Assembly: GCF_018131075.1 (NCBI RefSeq)
Contig: NZ_JAFCLS010000032.1
Coordinates: 38,024-102,023 of the forward strand
Length of the DNA: 64,000 bases
Source of the DNA: Bradyrhizobium sp. JYMT SZCCT0428
GTDB lineage: Bacteria; Pseudomonadota; Alphaproteobacteria; Rhizobiales; Xanthobacteraceae
Direction: 5' to 3'
In this document: positions 1 to 8,491 of the stretch, one piece after another
Position numbering within the stretch: the stretch's first letter is position 1
Layout: every line of letters starts with the position of its first letter
Notes under the pieces: generated by a model
Database searches by the model: none
Told to the model about the DNA's origin: nothing
The model's input: only the letters and a program-made list of their open reading frames with translations
Position numbers and translations under genes: made by a program

Positions 1-1753
1 GCCAGTCCGGCAAGGCGGCGATCGGCTCTCTGGGAATGTACTTGCTCTTGGCGCCGCTGAGTTGGGTCATTTCAGTGACGTTAAGCCGGATGCGCCCCAG
101 CTGCGCTGCGGCCACGTCCAGATCAACCGGTATCTTGACGTGGAACAAGCGCGCATTTCGACAATCTTTCTCAGCGAACAGCGCCTCCACGGGTACGGCA
201 GAATGACCAAGCTTTACCCACGCTGCGCTTGACGCGGTGCGATCGACCTTTTTTCCTTCTAACACCAGCGACCAGTTGACCACCAGATTCTGGGGAGCCG
301 GCCGCCAGATGTTCTCATTGGCAGGAAGTGCTGCGCACTTCTCGCCCTCATTCCCACTGGCACTGATGCTCAGCTCGCTGATGAGCAAGTTCGACTTGGA
401 GAGATTTTCGAGTACGACCTCAAGCTGGGACTCCGACGCGTTTTTTGAAGATGTCATCTTCAGGAATCTCGCATAGTGAGGAACTACCCAATCAGGATCG
501 TCCATCAGCACCCGCGCGGCGGCTGCACTCCACCAGCCCTTGATATCTTTTCCGCCCTGTTTCCAATCCAATTCGCCGAGGCGGAAGGTCAAGCTCCTCG
601 GGCCAGCTTGCAATTCAATGATATCGGTCGCGCTCGGTTTGTTTGCGGACTGTATCGAGATCCGATAGCGGGCCTCGGTCGGTGGTTGGGCCTTCGGGAG
701 TTTGTCAGCGAGAAGTTTGGCTGCGCTGACGTCGTCGGATCGCTCTCGCGTGACATAGCCCTTATCGTCCGAGGACGGGAGCTGAGTCACTCCAACCGGG
801 TTCAAACCAGACAGATATACATCCTGATTGAAGGCGCTATTCTTGAATGATAATCGGACGTCGAGCCGAAGTTCGTACGGTCGATCGGCATTGAAATTCA
901 TGCCCTCGGGAATAGCTTGATTCAACGCGGTCAGCACAACCGCTGGATCGGTTTGTAATGAGGCGCGCTGACGCGTCTGCATGAATGCCGCCTTGAACGC
1001 CAGGTAAGGCAGTGAGCGCGGGCCCGACGGCTTGACGATCGAGAAGTGATCAGAGTTGATGGGATCTACCACGTCATCGCAAAGATTGGTGGCGCTGGCT
1101 TGCGGAACGACCACGATCCCGTATGTGGCAAGAGTTTCGAAGGCGCAATACGAAGGAAACTTGAACCGGGCGGCCCGCCAATCGAGCTGTGTATTCGCCA
1201 AGTCACTCGCCCTTTCCATGGGACGAAGCGCTTTTACCTGAGGGCCCACTTTTGGCACCAGGCCGACAATGGCTGCTATCTCACTCCCGGTCGTCGGGGT
1301 CGCAAAGAAATAGCTCATTCGTACGCGGCTCGCGACCTCCCGGTATTTCAGCAGATAGTTGCGCAAGACCAGCCCGCCCATGCTGTGCGCAATGAAGACG
1401 ATATTGTTGTGCTGGCTCACTCCATCGGCATTGAAAATGAGCCGCATGTTTTCCGCCACTTCGTTCAGCGACATCGTTGACGATACTGACGTCGGGTACT
1501 CGTACACATAGATGCTTGCGCCATCGAAGTCCTTGTCGCTTGTAAGCAGCGCCGGCCAGTAGGTATTCCCGTTTGTCCAGGTGTCCTTGCTGTCGCCGAT
1601 GATGCCGTGAACAAATACGATGACCCAATCGTGGCCTTGAACCTCGCGGATGTACTTTGATTTTTCTTCAGGGCTCGCCGCCAAGCATAATGTGGGGATC
1701 CACAGGCCAACAAAGGCGACAAGAATGGAAGCTGCTTTCAATCGATGGAGCAT
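1..1753 (-). CDS. Secreted alpha/beta-hydrolase (lipase-like), 3' end outside window
   Basis: A continuous minus-strand frame of 584 codons runs off the left edge without a stop. It opens with a signal peptide (hydrophobic residues about 9-25, LCLA-AS cleavage region). Residues 43-130 form a serine-hydrolase core: VFVHGIIGD supplies the oxyanion region (His49), and AHSMGGLV is the nucleophile elbow (Ser124). NSDHFSIV around His236 is the likely catalytic histidine. The remaining 330 or more residues are not recognised and look like an extra beta-rich, substrate- or wall-binding region. The fold call is firm, the substrate is unknown; a lipase, esterase or thioesterase would all fit. ATG at 1753 was chosen because it precedes the signal peptide. 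Confidence 0.8.
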   Translation of the reverse strand, partial: MLHRLKAASILVAFVGLWIPTLCLAASPEEKSKYIREVQGHDWVIVFVHGIIGDSKDTWTNGNTYWPALLTSDKDFDGASIYVYEYPTSVSSTMSLNEVAENMRLIFNADGVSQHNNIVFIAHSMGGLVLRNYLLKYREVASRVRMSYFFATPTTGSEIAAIVGLVPKVGPQVKALRPMERASDLANTQLDWRAARFKFPSYCAFETLATYGIVVVPQASATNLCDDVVDPINSDHFSIVKPSGPRSLPYLAFKAAFMQTRQRASLQTDPAVVLTALNQAIPEGMNFNADRPYELRLDVRLSFKNSAFNQDVYLSGLNPVGVTQLPSSDDKGYVTRERSDDVSAAKLLADKLPKAQPPTEARYRISIQSANKPSATDIIELQAGPRSLTFRLGELDWKQGGKDIKGWWSAAAARVLMDDPDWVVPHYARFLKMTSSKNASESQLEVVLENLSKSNLLISELSISASGNEGEKCAALPANENIWRPAPQNLVVNWSLVLEGKKVDRTASSAAWVKLGHSAVPVEALFAEKDCRNARLFHVKIPVDLDVAAAQLGRIRLNVTEMTQLSGAKSKYIPREPIAALPDW

Positions 1754-2171
1754 GGCTTCGCCTCGTGCAATGGCTGAACTCAGCCTACCAAGATGCGCCG
1801 CGTTTCGCACTAGATATTCTTAATCCATGCAACCGAAGAGCGATCGATGGGAGGCGCCGCCGCAAGGCCGTTAGCGCCCGTTGGCGAAGGCCATCGTACG
1901 CTCTCCACCATCTCCAATGACGCCACGCTTGGTATTCAGTTTTGAAGCCAGTGCTCCGAACGCTACGCCGTGGCTTTGTCGGCATCGTCCGTTCATTGCG
2001 CCACTTCGCGCAATCCGAAGTCGGCGAAATGGAAGGCGATCAGCTTCCTGATCTTTTCGGGCTTGGACCCGCTTCCGGATCATAACCGGGGTTCCAGCCG
2101 TTTTGCGCGACGCGTTCCCTGACGCGGACCGGGCGGCTTCGCCGAAACCGCCCTCACCCAAATGGGGTAGG
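1754..2171. other. Intergenic, no gene seen
   Basis: About 420 bases between two minus-strand genes. Short overlapping frames exist on both strands, but none has a credible start, ribosome site or recognisable protein. The segment near 2108-2135 faintly resembles the dispersed repeat seen at 9333-9385, but too weakly to call. Confidence 0.5.
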
Positions 2172-2816
2172 TCAGCGTGTCTGCAGCATCGCCACGCGAA
2201 ACCCGAGATAGACGAACATCCCGCCGAGCACGCGGTTGATCCAGGCGATCACGCGCTGGGAGTGCCGGATGCGGGAGGCGGCCTTCGACGCAAACGCCGC
2301 GACGCCGAGGCACCACAGCGTGCCGTTGAAGATGAAGATCAGGCCGAGGGCCAGGAAGGCCGCCGTCTTGTGTGGCGAATCAGCGGCCACGAATTGCGGC
2401 AGGAACGCCAGGAAAAACAGCGCCACCTTCGGATTGAGCGCGTTGGTCAAGGCCCCCTGCCAGAACACCCGGCGTAGCGGGATGGCATCGTCCTGCACGG
2501 CTATGTCGGCGACCGGACTCTGGCGCGACAACAGCATCTGGATGCCGGTGAACACCAGGTAGGCCGCGCCAACCAGCTTCAGGACGGTGAAGGCGGCCGC
2601 CGACGTCAGCAGCAGCGCCGACAGCCCGATCGCGGCGCCGAACACGTGAACCAGGCAGCCGCAGCTGATGCCGAGCGCGGCTGCCGCCCCGCCGCGCCAC
2701 CCCAACTGGACGCTGCGGCCGATGATGTAGGCAGTATCAGGCCCCGGCGTGACGTTGAGCAGCAACCCCGAGAGGATGAACAACCAGAGTTCGTTAATGC
2801 CGAGCAGCTCACCCAT
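2172..2816 (-). CDS. LysE/RhtB family amino-acid exporter
   Basis: An inner-membrane efflux protein of about 214 residues, the usual length of the LysE/RhtB family, which exports amino acids or their analogues. The family signature is visible near the N-terminus (LLNVTPGPDTAYIIGRS), followed by ALGISCGCLVH, and by GALTNALNPKVALFFLAFLPQF in the middle. Around six hydrophobic segments can be seen. The frame opens further upstream, to 2891, but the ATG at 2816 matches the family start (MGELLGINELWLFIL). Which compound it exports cannot be deduced; no LysR-type regulator lies beside it. Confidence 0.85.
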   Translation of the reverse strand: MGELLGINELWLFILSGLLLNVTPGPDTAYIIGRSVQLGWRGGAAAALGISCGCLVHVFGAAIGLSALLLTSAAAFTVLKLVGAAYLVFTGIQMLLSRQSPVADIAVQDDAIPLRRVFWQGALTNALNPKVALFFLAFLPQFVAADSPHKTAAFLALGLIFIFNGTLWCLGVAAFASKAASRIRHSQRVIAWINRVLGGMFVYLGFRVAMLQTR

Positions 2817-2991
2817 GATTTTGACCAGTTCCCTCGTGACAATCCATCGGTCCAGCGCATGCCAATCACAATTGGATTGCGTTACTATCACTTCTGGATC
2901 GGCCTTCCGCCAGATACAGCGTATTTAATAATCATTGGAATCGCTTGGCCGACCACATAGTGGTATGCAAGCGCGGGAGTTTTAGGGATAC

Positions 2992-4791
2992 ATGGAAAGA
3001 CGGCTAGCCGCCATCGTTTGCGCTGATGTCGCCGGCTATTCCCGCATGATGGGAGCCGACGAGGCGGGCACGCATGCCACCTTCAAGGCCCACCGCACCG
3101 CGATCTACCCGATCATCCTCAATCATGGCGGCCGTCTGGTGAAGAACACCGGCGATGGCTTCCTGCTGGAGTTTCCCAGCATCGTCGGTGCCATCGAGGC
3201 CGCAGTCGCGATGCAGATGACGATGGCCGAACGAAACCATCATTTGCCCGCCGACCGCATGATGCAATTCCGTATGGGCATCCATATGGGTGACGTGATG
3301 GCCGACGAGGACGAGGTGTTCGGCGACGACGTCAACATCGCCGTCCGGCTCGAATCGGTGGCCGCCCCGGGCGGCGTGGCGGTGTCGGGCAAGGCCTATG
3401 GCGAGGCCGGCAAGCGCCTCAGCGTGCCCTTCATCGATGCCGGCCCCCACCGGTTCAAGAATATCGAAGAGCCGGTCAGCGTCTGGACCTGGGAGCTTGA
3501 AGGCGCCGACCACCGCGGCCGGGAAGCCAGGGGCACTGCGAACCTGCCGGCGCAATACCGGACCGCGATCGTCGGCGTGCTGCCGTTTGCCAATTTGAGC
3601 GAGAGCGCCGACGAGTATTTCTCCGACGGCCTCACCGAGGACCTGATCCACGCCTTGTCGCTTCAATCGTTCTACCGGGTGCTGAGCCGCAACTCGACGT
3701 TCTCCTTCAAGGGCAAGAACCTGAGCACGCGCCTGATCGCCCGCGAGATCGACGCGACCTACCTGATCCAGGGCTCGGTGCGCCGTGCCGGCAGCAAGAT
3801 CCGCGTCACCGCCGAGCTGATCGCGCCCGAGAACGGCGAGCAATTATGGACCGGCCGCTACGACCGCGACATGGGCGACCTGTTCGCGATGCAGGACGAG
3901 ATCACCACCAGCCTGTCGGCGGCGGTCGCGGCCGAGATCTACCGGGCGGAGGCTTCCGCCCCTCCGCGGCCGTCGTCGAACGATCTGACCGCATGGGACC
4001 GTTTCCTCAAGGGGCTGTCCTATTATTACCTGCAGACCAAGGCGGATTTCGAAACCTCGATCGGCCTGTTCAAAGAAGCCGTCGCGCTCGATCCGACGCT
4101 GTCGATCGCCCGCGCCTATCTTGCCACCATCATGATGCAGAGCATCCAGTTCGGATGGATCAAGAGCACGCGCGAATTGTGGACCACGGCGATGGATCTC
4201 GCCGAGAGCAGCGTCAGGCTCGATCCGCGCTCGTCCTTTGCCTTCCAGATCGTCGCCTATCTGCACGCCCTGGAAGGACATCACGAGGTTTCCATGGATG
4301 CCGCGAACCGGGCGGTCGGGCTGAACCCCTACGACATGGGCGCCCGCGGTGTTCTCGGCTTTTGCTATTTCTACGCCGGCGAACACCGCAGGGCGATCGA
4401 ACTGATTTCAATGGCGGCACAGCGCGGCAACTCCGACCCCCGATATCAATGGGAGGCGGTGAACGCGTTCAGCCATTACCTCGTTGGGCAATATGACGCG
4501 TCGCTGTCCTGGGCGCGCGAACAGCTGTACCTCAATCCCAATCATCTTCAGGCGCTTGCGATCCGGGCGGCCGCGCTCGCCCAGCTCGGGCGCGCCGAGG
4601 AAGCGGCCAACGCCACCGAGGTCCTGCTGCACAATTATCCGACCTTTACCGTCGAACGCCATTTGAGCAATTTCCATTGGAAACGGCCCGAAGACATCGC
4701 CCATTACCGCGACGGCCTGCTGAAGGCCGGCGTTCCCTCCACCAGATTGACGCTTGTCGAGTCCGCGCCGAAGCTCGCCGCCGATTCCTGA
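2992..4791 (+). CDS. Class III adenylate cyclase with TolB-like and TPR regions
   Basis: Residues 1-170 are a class III nucleotidyl cyclase domain. The metal aspartates are Asp12 (CADVAGYS) and Asp55 (NTGDGFLLEF), and the transition-state pair is Asn115/Arg119 in DDVNIAVRL. Lys51 before the second Asp suggests ATP rather than GTP as substrate, making cAMP. Residues about 190-330 resemble the TolB-N/FlgO-like segment often found in such cyclases (VLPFANLSESADEYFSDGLTEDL). The rest is alpha-helical with TPR-like repeats, probably for protein binding. No membrane segment is seen, so it is likely cytosolic. Proteins of this architecture are expanded in Bradyrhizobium; the signal is unknown. Confidence 0.88.
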   Translation: MERRLAAIVCADVAGYSRMMGADEAGTHATFKAHRTAIYPIILNHGGRLVKNTGDGFLLEFPSIVGAIEAAVAMQMTMAERNHHLPADRMMQFRMGIHMGDVMADEDEVFGDDVNIAVRLESVAAPGGVAVSGKAYGEAGKRLSVPFIDAGPHRFKNIEEPVSVWTWELEGADHRGREARGTANLPAQYRTAIVGVLPFANLSESADEYFSDGLTEDLIHALSLQSFYRVLSRNSTFSFKGKNLSTRLIAREIDATYLIQGSVRRAGSKIRVTAELIAPENGEQLWTGRYDRDMGDLFAMQDEITTSLSAAVAAEIYRAEASAPPRPSSNDLTAWDRFLKGLSYYYLQTKADFETSIGLFKEAVALDPTLSIARAYLATIMMQSIQFGWIKSTRELWTTAMDLAESSVRLDPRSSFAFQIVAYLHALEGHHEVSMDAANRAVGLNPYDMGARGVLGFCYFYAGEHRRAIELISMAAQRGNSDPRYQWEAVNAFSHYLVGQYDASLSWAREQLYLNPNHLQALAIRAAALAQLGRAEEAANATEVLLHNYPTFTVERHLSNFHWKRPEDIAHYRDGLLKAGVPSTRLTLVESAPKLAADS

Positions 4792-4992
4792 AAAGGCCGC
4801 GTACCTTTGCGCCCAATTGTCGTCCCGGCCGGGCGCGTCTCCGGCCTCCGGTTGACACGGCTTCGAATCCGGCGAAAAATCGTTTGCACCCTGAAGTAGT
4901 ACACGACCGGCGGATTCTCTTTTTGAATCCATTCCCTTCAGACCGAGGCCGATTGTCTTTTTCATACTCGCTGCCTTTTCAGGATTGGATCC

Positions 4993-5622
4993 ATGCCAGA
5001 CCAAGCACCGGCCACGCAGATCGCCGTCTCTCCGAATAATCCCTGCCCGTTCCTGCGCGCGCTGGTCGCGAACGGCTATGTCGACGGGCACATCGTGCCG
5101 CTGGGCACGCTGACCGAAGACATCGGGCTGGCGAGCGGCAAAACGGGAATCGGTTTGATCCGGGCGAAGGTGCTCACCTACGGAATTGCGATGATCGCAA
5201 ACGGCCACCCCTTGAGGAGCGTGACATCAGGCGCCATTCTCGATGAATTGCGCAACGGCCCGCTCGACAAGCATGGCGCCGGCTCTCGCATCCTCGAAGT
5301 GGATGGACAGGTCAATCTGGAGCAGATCGAACGCTTCGCGAGCTTCGGCCAGGAATACCGTAATCCCGATGGCGGCACCGAGCCCGGGCTGAACGCCAAG
5401 CAGATCGAGACCTTCATGGCGGACAATCTGAAGCGCGACGGCGATAAGGCGCGCTGGATCTATCCGATCATGATGAAGGGCGAATGGCCGGTCCTGCTCG
5501 ACATTCTCGGCAAGGGCGAAGGCGAGACGCGCTACCTCAGCGTCGCCGACGTCCGCACGTTGTTCGTCGAGCGGAAGCTGCCCAAGCGCATCACCGACCG
5601 GTTGCCGGCGCCAGCCGGCTAG
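4993..5622 (+). CDS. Possible heme-thiolate (family 2) peroxidase-like protein
   Basis: A 209-residue soluble protein. Near the N-terminus it has NNPCPFLRALVANGYVDG, which resembles the PCP-x-L-x-x-L-x-N-x-G-Y motif holding the heme-ligating cysteine of chloroperoxidase and unspecific peroxygenases; Cys18 would be the ligand. Further parallels are ILEVDGQV at 100-107, in the position of the EHD/S region, and VRTLFVERKLP near the C-terminus, like the FFRDERLP segment of that family. No signal peptide is seen, although most characterised members are secreted fungal enzymes. The assignment rests on these short motifs and is tentative. The gene starts about 200 bases after the cyclase gene on the same strand. 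Confidence 0.5.
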   Translation: MPDQAPATQIAVSPNNPCPFLRALVANGYVDGHIVPLGTLTEDIGLASGKTGIGLIRAKVLTYGIAMIANGHPLRSVTSGAILDELRNGPLDKHGAGSRILEVDGQVNLEQIERFASFGQEYRNPDGGTEPGLNAKQIETFMADNLKRDGDKARWIYPIMMKGEWPVLLDILGKGEGETRYLSVADVRTLFVERKLPKRITDRLPAPAG

Positions 5623-5652
5623 GCCGTACCGTCATAAAACTGATCACAGTCG

Positions 5653-6639
5653 TCAGTTGCCAGGGCCCCTCGCATGCCATGCGGCAAGCACTTCCCTTTC
5701 TTCGTCGACGGTTAAACCGACAACTGGGCCGTTGGTGGCACGCAGCCAGCCAAGCGTGTCACGTGCGGTCTCCGAGAGAGGCCGCACGGTGAGGCCGGCA
5801 TGACGCGCCGGCGTCGTGTCGCGCGTGGCAAAGCCGGCAAAGTCGGGCAAAGGGAGCCATAAGGGGAGTGATCGAGGGCCCGCCCAACGTCTGACGTCGT
5901 GCTGCTCCAGGAAGGCGCGATTGACCCATGTGAACGTGCAGGATGAACCCAGTGCCGCCGCGCACTCAGCCAGCAACTCGCCGCGGGTGCGCGTTGGTCC
6001 AATTGCGTCATAGATACCTGTCAGGCGGGCTTGCGCGGCGTGAACGATCCATTGCGCAAGGTCGCGCACATCGATGAACTGAACGGCATCCTCTGGGCTC
6101 CCGGGCGCAAGCACTTCGCCTCCGTGGGCAAGCCGTGCCGGCCAGTAAGTAAACCGACCGGTCGGATCCTCCGGCCCGACAATAAGACCTGCCCTGCAAA
6201 TGAAGGCGCTTTCGCCCACGACCTGCTCGCACGCGACTTTCGCGGCACCATAGATTTCTTCACTGCTATACTCGACATCAGGGGCGGTGGGTGCCCGCAG
6301 CGGGGCCGTGTCCGCCCGCTGCCCGGGCGTGCGATTGTCCTCATAAACGCTTACGGTCGAGACGAAGGTCCAGTGCCCGGCCTGCTGCTTGAGTGCGGCG
6401 ACCGCGCGGCGCACCTGGCCCGGGTGACGTGATACATCCACGACAGCATCGAACTCCTGGCGCGCAAGCGGCTCAAGCCCGTCTGAAACGTCGCGGTCGA
6501 CAGCAACAAATTTCGCGCCGGTCGCAATCGGACCCGCAAGCCCCCGTGCGGCACACGTCACGTCATGTCCTGCAGCGCAAGCATGAGCCGCAATCGCGCG
6601 CCCAAGAAACTGGCTCCCGCCCAGAATCAGCAGACGCAT
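5653..6639 (-). CDS. NAD-dependent epimerase/dehydratase (atypical SDR)
   Basis: A Rossmann-fold protein of 328 residues. The N-terminus MRLLILGGSQFLGRAIAAH is an NAD(P)-binding GGxxFxG motif typical of extended or atypical SDRs such as reductases and epimerases. The usual YxxxK pair is seen as YGAAK in EEIYGAAKVACEQV. The ATG at 6639 has a good ribosome site (GGGGAGG, 6-7 bases upstream); the open frame extends further but that part is unrelated. Its start lies about 30 bases downstream of the end of the next hydrolase gene, so the two may be co-transcribed. Substrate unknown. Confidence 0.82.
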   Translation of the reverse strand: MRLLILGGSQFLGRAIAAHACAAGHDVTCAARGLAGPIATGAKFVAVDRDVSDGLEPLARQEFDAVVDVSRHPGQVRRAVAALKQQAGHWTFVSTVSVYEDNRTPGQRADTAPLRAPTAPDVEYSSEEIYGAAKVACEQVVGESAFICRAGLIVGPEDPTGRFTYWPARLAHGGEVLAPGSPEDAVQFIDVRDLAQWIVHAAQARLTGIYDAIGPTRTRGELLAECAAALGSSCTFTWVNRAFLEQHDVRRWAGPRSLPLWLPLPDFAGFATRDTTPARHAGLTVRPLSETARDTLGWLRATNGPVVGLTVDEEREVLAAWHARGPGN

Positions 6640-6670
6640 GAAACGGCCTCCCCTACCAATCGGATTGTAA

Positions 6671-7618
6671 TCACTTGAACAGCGGCGTGCCCGGAACGAA
6701 GGCGTCGAACGCGGCCCAGAATTGCGAGCGGTAGCGGTCCTGCTCCTGCAGGATCTCGTGCTTGGACCCGGCAATCACCAGATGCGAGCCGGCGCGCAAA
6801 TGATAGGCGAATTCCTCGATCGCCGCGGTCGAGACGATGGTGTCGCTGCTGGCGGCCAGCATCAGGATCGGCTGGCGGATTTCGGAAGGATAGTTTGACG
6901 CACGAAAGCCGTGCATCGCGCGAAACGCCGTGTCGGCCCAGGCCACCGTCGGCGAGCCGATGCCCAGCGTCGGGTCTTCTTCCAGGATCGCGGCGTTGCG
7001 CGCAAAGCGCACGGGATCGCTGGTGAAGGGATTGTTGATGAAGGACTCGGTGCCGGTCAGCGCGTCGCTGCCGCCAGGCACGTAACGGCCGCCCTGGCCT
7101 GCGAGCCGCAGCACCCGCAACACTGTGCGCGCCGCAAACGAGGTCCGGCTTCCCGGCAGATCGATCATCGGCGCCGACAGCACCATGCGGTCGAACCAGC
7201 GTTTTCCCGCATGCGCGACGCGCAGCATCACGGCGCCGCCCATCGAATGCGCCAGCGCGAAATAGGGCGGCGGGCAATCGGGCAGCACGACCTGCTGCAC
7301 GAAGGTTTCGACGTCGATCTCGAAATCGGAGAAATCTCGGACATACCCCTTGCGCGGATCGCGCAGGCGCCGCGAGGAATGACCCTGGCCGCGCCAGTCG
7401 ATCATCGCCACCGCGAACCCGCGATCGCGCAGGTCGCGCACCGTCTCGAAATATTTCTCGATCTGCTCGCTGCGGCCGGTGAAGACGCAGACGGTGCCCT
7501 TGCGGCCCGCCGGCGGCGCCCAGCGCGCAAAGCGCAGTTCGGCGCCGTCGGGCGTCTTGATGGTGCCGCTGACGACATCCTCCGGAACCGGATTGGCAGG
7601 GATCGAGACGAGCGTCAT
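6671..7618 (-). CDS. Alpha/beta hydrolase, lysophospholipase-like
   Basis: A serine hydrolase of about 315 residues resembling the PldB/monoacylglycerol-lipase group (Hydrolase_4). The oxyanion loop is atypical (VFTGRSEQIEKY rather than HGxxE). The nucleophile elbow is ALAHSMGGAVML, and SKHEILQEQDRYR near the C-terminus carries the catalytic His. The DWRGQGHSSR stretch is characteristic of this group. No signal peptide is evident, so it is probably cytosolic. ATG at 7618 was preferred over an upstream TTG at 7657; neither has a strong ribosome site. It is divergent from hsp20. Confidence 0.82.
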   Translation of the reverse strand: MTLVSIPANPVPEDVVSGTIKTPDGAELRFARWAPPAGRKGTVCVFTGRSEQIEKYFETVRDLRDRGFAVAMIDWRGQGHSSRRLRDPRKGYVRDFSDFEIDVETFVQQVVLPDCPPPYFALAHSMGGAVMLRVAHAGKRWFDRMVLSAPMIDLPGSRTSFAARTVLRVLRLAGQGGRYVPGGSDALTGTESFINNPFTSDPVRFARNAAILEEDPTLGIGSPTVAWADTAFRAMHGFRASNYPSEIRQPILMLAASSDTIVSTAAIEEFAYHLRAGSHLVIAGSKHEILQEQDRYRSQFWAAFDAFVPGTPLFK

Positions 7619-7693
7619 GGACGGGGAACCGGCTAGGAAAGGAGGAATGGAAATCAAGGCGGGCTGGGCAAAAAGAGGCTCGATTCGGCCCCT

Positions 7694-7721
7694 CTTGAAC
7701 GGTGTTCGGCCCCTCCCATAT
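7694..7721 (+). promoter_or_regulatory. Sigma32-type heat-shock promoter of hsp20
   Basis: CTTGAA at 7694-7699 and CCCATAT at 7715-7721, separated by 15 bases, match the heat-shock sigma factor pattern (CTTGAA, 13-17 bases, CCCCATnT). Transcription would begin near 7728, leaving a leader of about 115 bases before the hsp20 ATG, the length expected for a ROSE thermometer leader. Confidence 0.6.
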
Positions 7722-7727
7722 CATTTC

Positions 7728-7843
7728 TGTGCAGGCCGCTACCAGTGTTTCGGGAACCCGAACATTGAGGTTGCACATGGACGAAAGCCCGGCCCGATGG
7801 CGGGCGGGTTAATTGAAACAGTCGCTCAATGGAGGACTACCCT
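7728..7843 (+). promoter_or_regulatory. ROSE-like RNA thermometer leader of hsp20
   Basis: The last hairpin before the start codon can be drawn exactly: UCGCUC at 7822-7827 pairs with GAGGA at 7832-7836 around an AAUG loop, with the G of UCGCU left unpaired. This is the hallmark of ROSE elements, where U(U/C)GCU masks the Shine-Dalgarno sequence and melts on heating. A G+C-rich hairpin lies upstream (about 7785-7810). ROSE elements are known in Bradyrhizobium in front of small heat-shock genes; the assignment here is from sequence and pairing only. Confidence 0.65.
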
Positions 7844-8311
7844 ATGCGTACCTACGATCTCGCCCCGTTTTATCGTTCCACCGTCGGCTTCGACCGCTTC
7901 TTCTCCCTGCTCGACCAGGCAGCGTCAGACGGCAGCCCCGGTTATCCCCCCTACAACATCGAGCGCACCGGTGAGAACGCCTACCGCATCAGCGTTGCGG
8001 TCTCCGGCTTCTCGCAAGGCGAGCTTTCGATCGTCGCCAAGGAAAACACGCTGACGATCAAGGGCGAGAAGTCAGCCAACGAGAACGGCCAGGACAAATC
8101 CGAAGTGCTGTACCGCGGCATCGCGGCGCGCGCCTTTGAACGCGCCTTCCAGCTTGCCGATTTCGTGCAGGTCAAGAACGCCTCGCTCGAGCACGGTCTG
8201 CTCCACGTCGATCTCGTCCGCGAGATTCCCGAGGCCAAGAAGCCGCGCAGCATTCCGATCAGCAACGGCTCGCAGACCCCGCGGGTCGTCGACAGCTCGG
8301 TGGCCGCATAA
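7844..8311 (+). CDS. Small heat-shock protein Hsp20
   Basis: A cytosolic ATP-independent holdase of 155 residues. The alpha-crystallin domain spans about 30-135. YPPYNIERTGENAYRISVAVSG opens it, ENTLTIKGEK is beta 5-6, and FERAFQLADFVQVKNASLEHGLLHVDL contains the conserved A-x-x-x-n-G-x-L end motif. The C-terminal tail has the IPI tripeptide used for oligomer assembly (SIPISN). ATG at 7844 follows GGAGGA at 7831-7836, whereas an upstream in-frame ATG at 7829 would sit inside that site. Class A IbpA-like proteins of rhizobia look like this. Regulated by a sigma32-type promoter and a ROSE-like leader. Confidence 0.95.
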   Translation: MRTYDLAPFYRSTVGFDRFFSLLDQAASDGSPGYPPYNIERTGENAYRISVAVSGFSQGELSIVAKENTLTIKGEKSANENGQDKSEVLYRGIAARAFERAFQLADFVQVKNASLEHGLLHVDLVREIPEAKKPRSIPISNGSQTPRVVDSSVAA

Positions 8312-8350
8312 CACAGTCAAGCCTTCAGCAGATATTGGCTGAACGCGAAA

Positions 8351-8378
8351 ACGCCTCGGGAAACCGGGGCGTTTTTTT
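8351..8378 (+). terminator. Rho-independent terminator of hsp20
   Basis: A nine-pair stem, ACGCCUCGG with CCGGGGCGU, closes a GAAA tetraloop (one G-U pair) and is followed by seven T. It lies 40 bases after the hsp20 stop codon. Confidence 0.9.
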
Positions 8379-8491
8379 GTGCGCGATGTTCGTGATTTCA
8401 CACTGCCGTGAGCGCCGTAACGTCACGCCCCGTGCATCGAAACTCCAATCATGGGCAGCGCATCACGCTGAAAAAATCACGGAGCAGGTCG

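Noticed and set aside
3004..3843. Minus-strand frame of 279 codons opposite the cyclase
   Set aside because: Shadow of the cyclase gene; no ribosome site and no domain.
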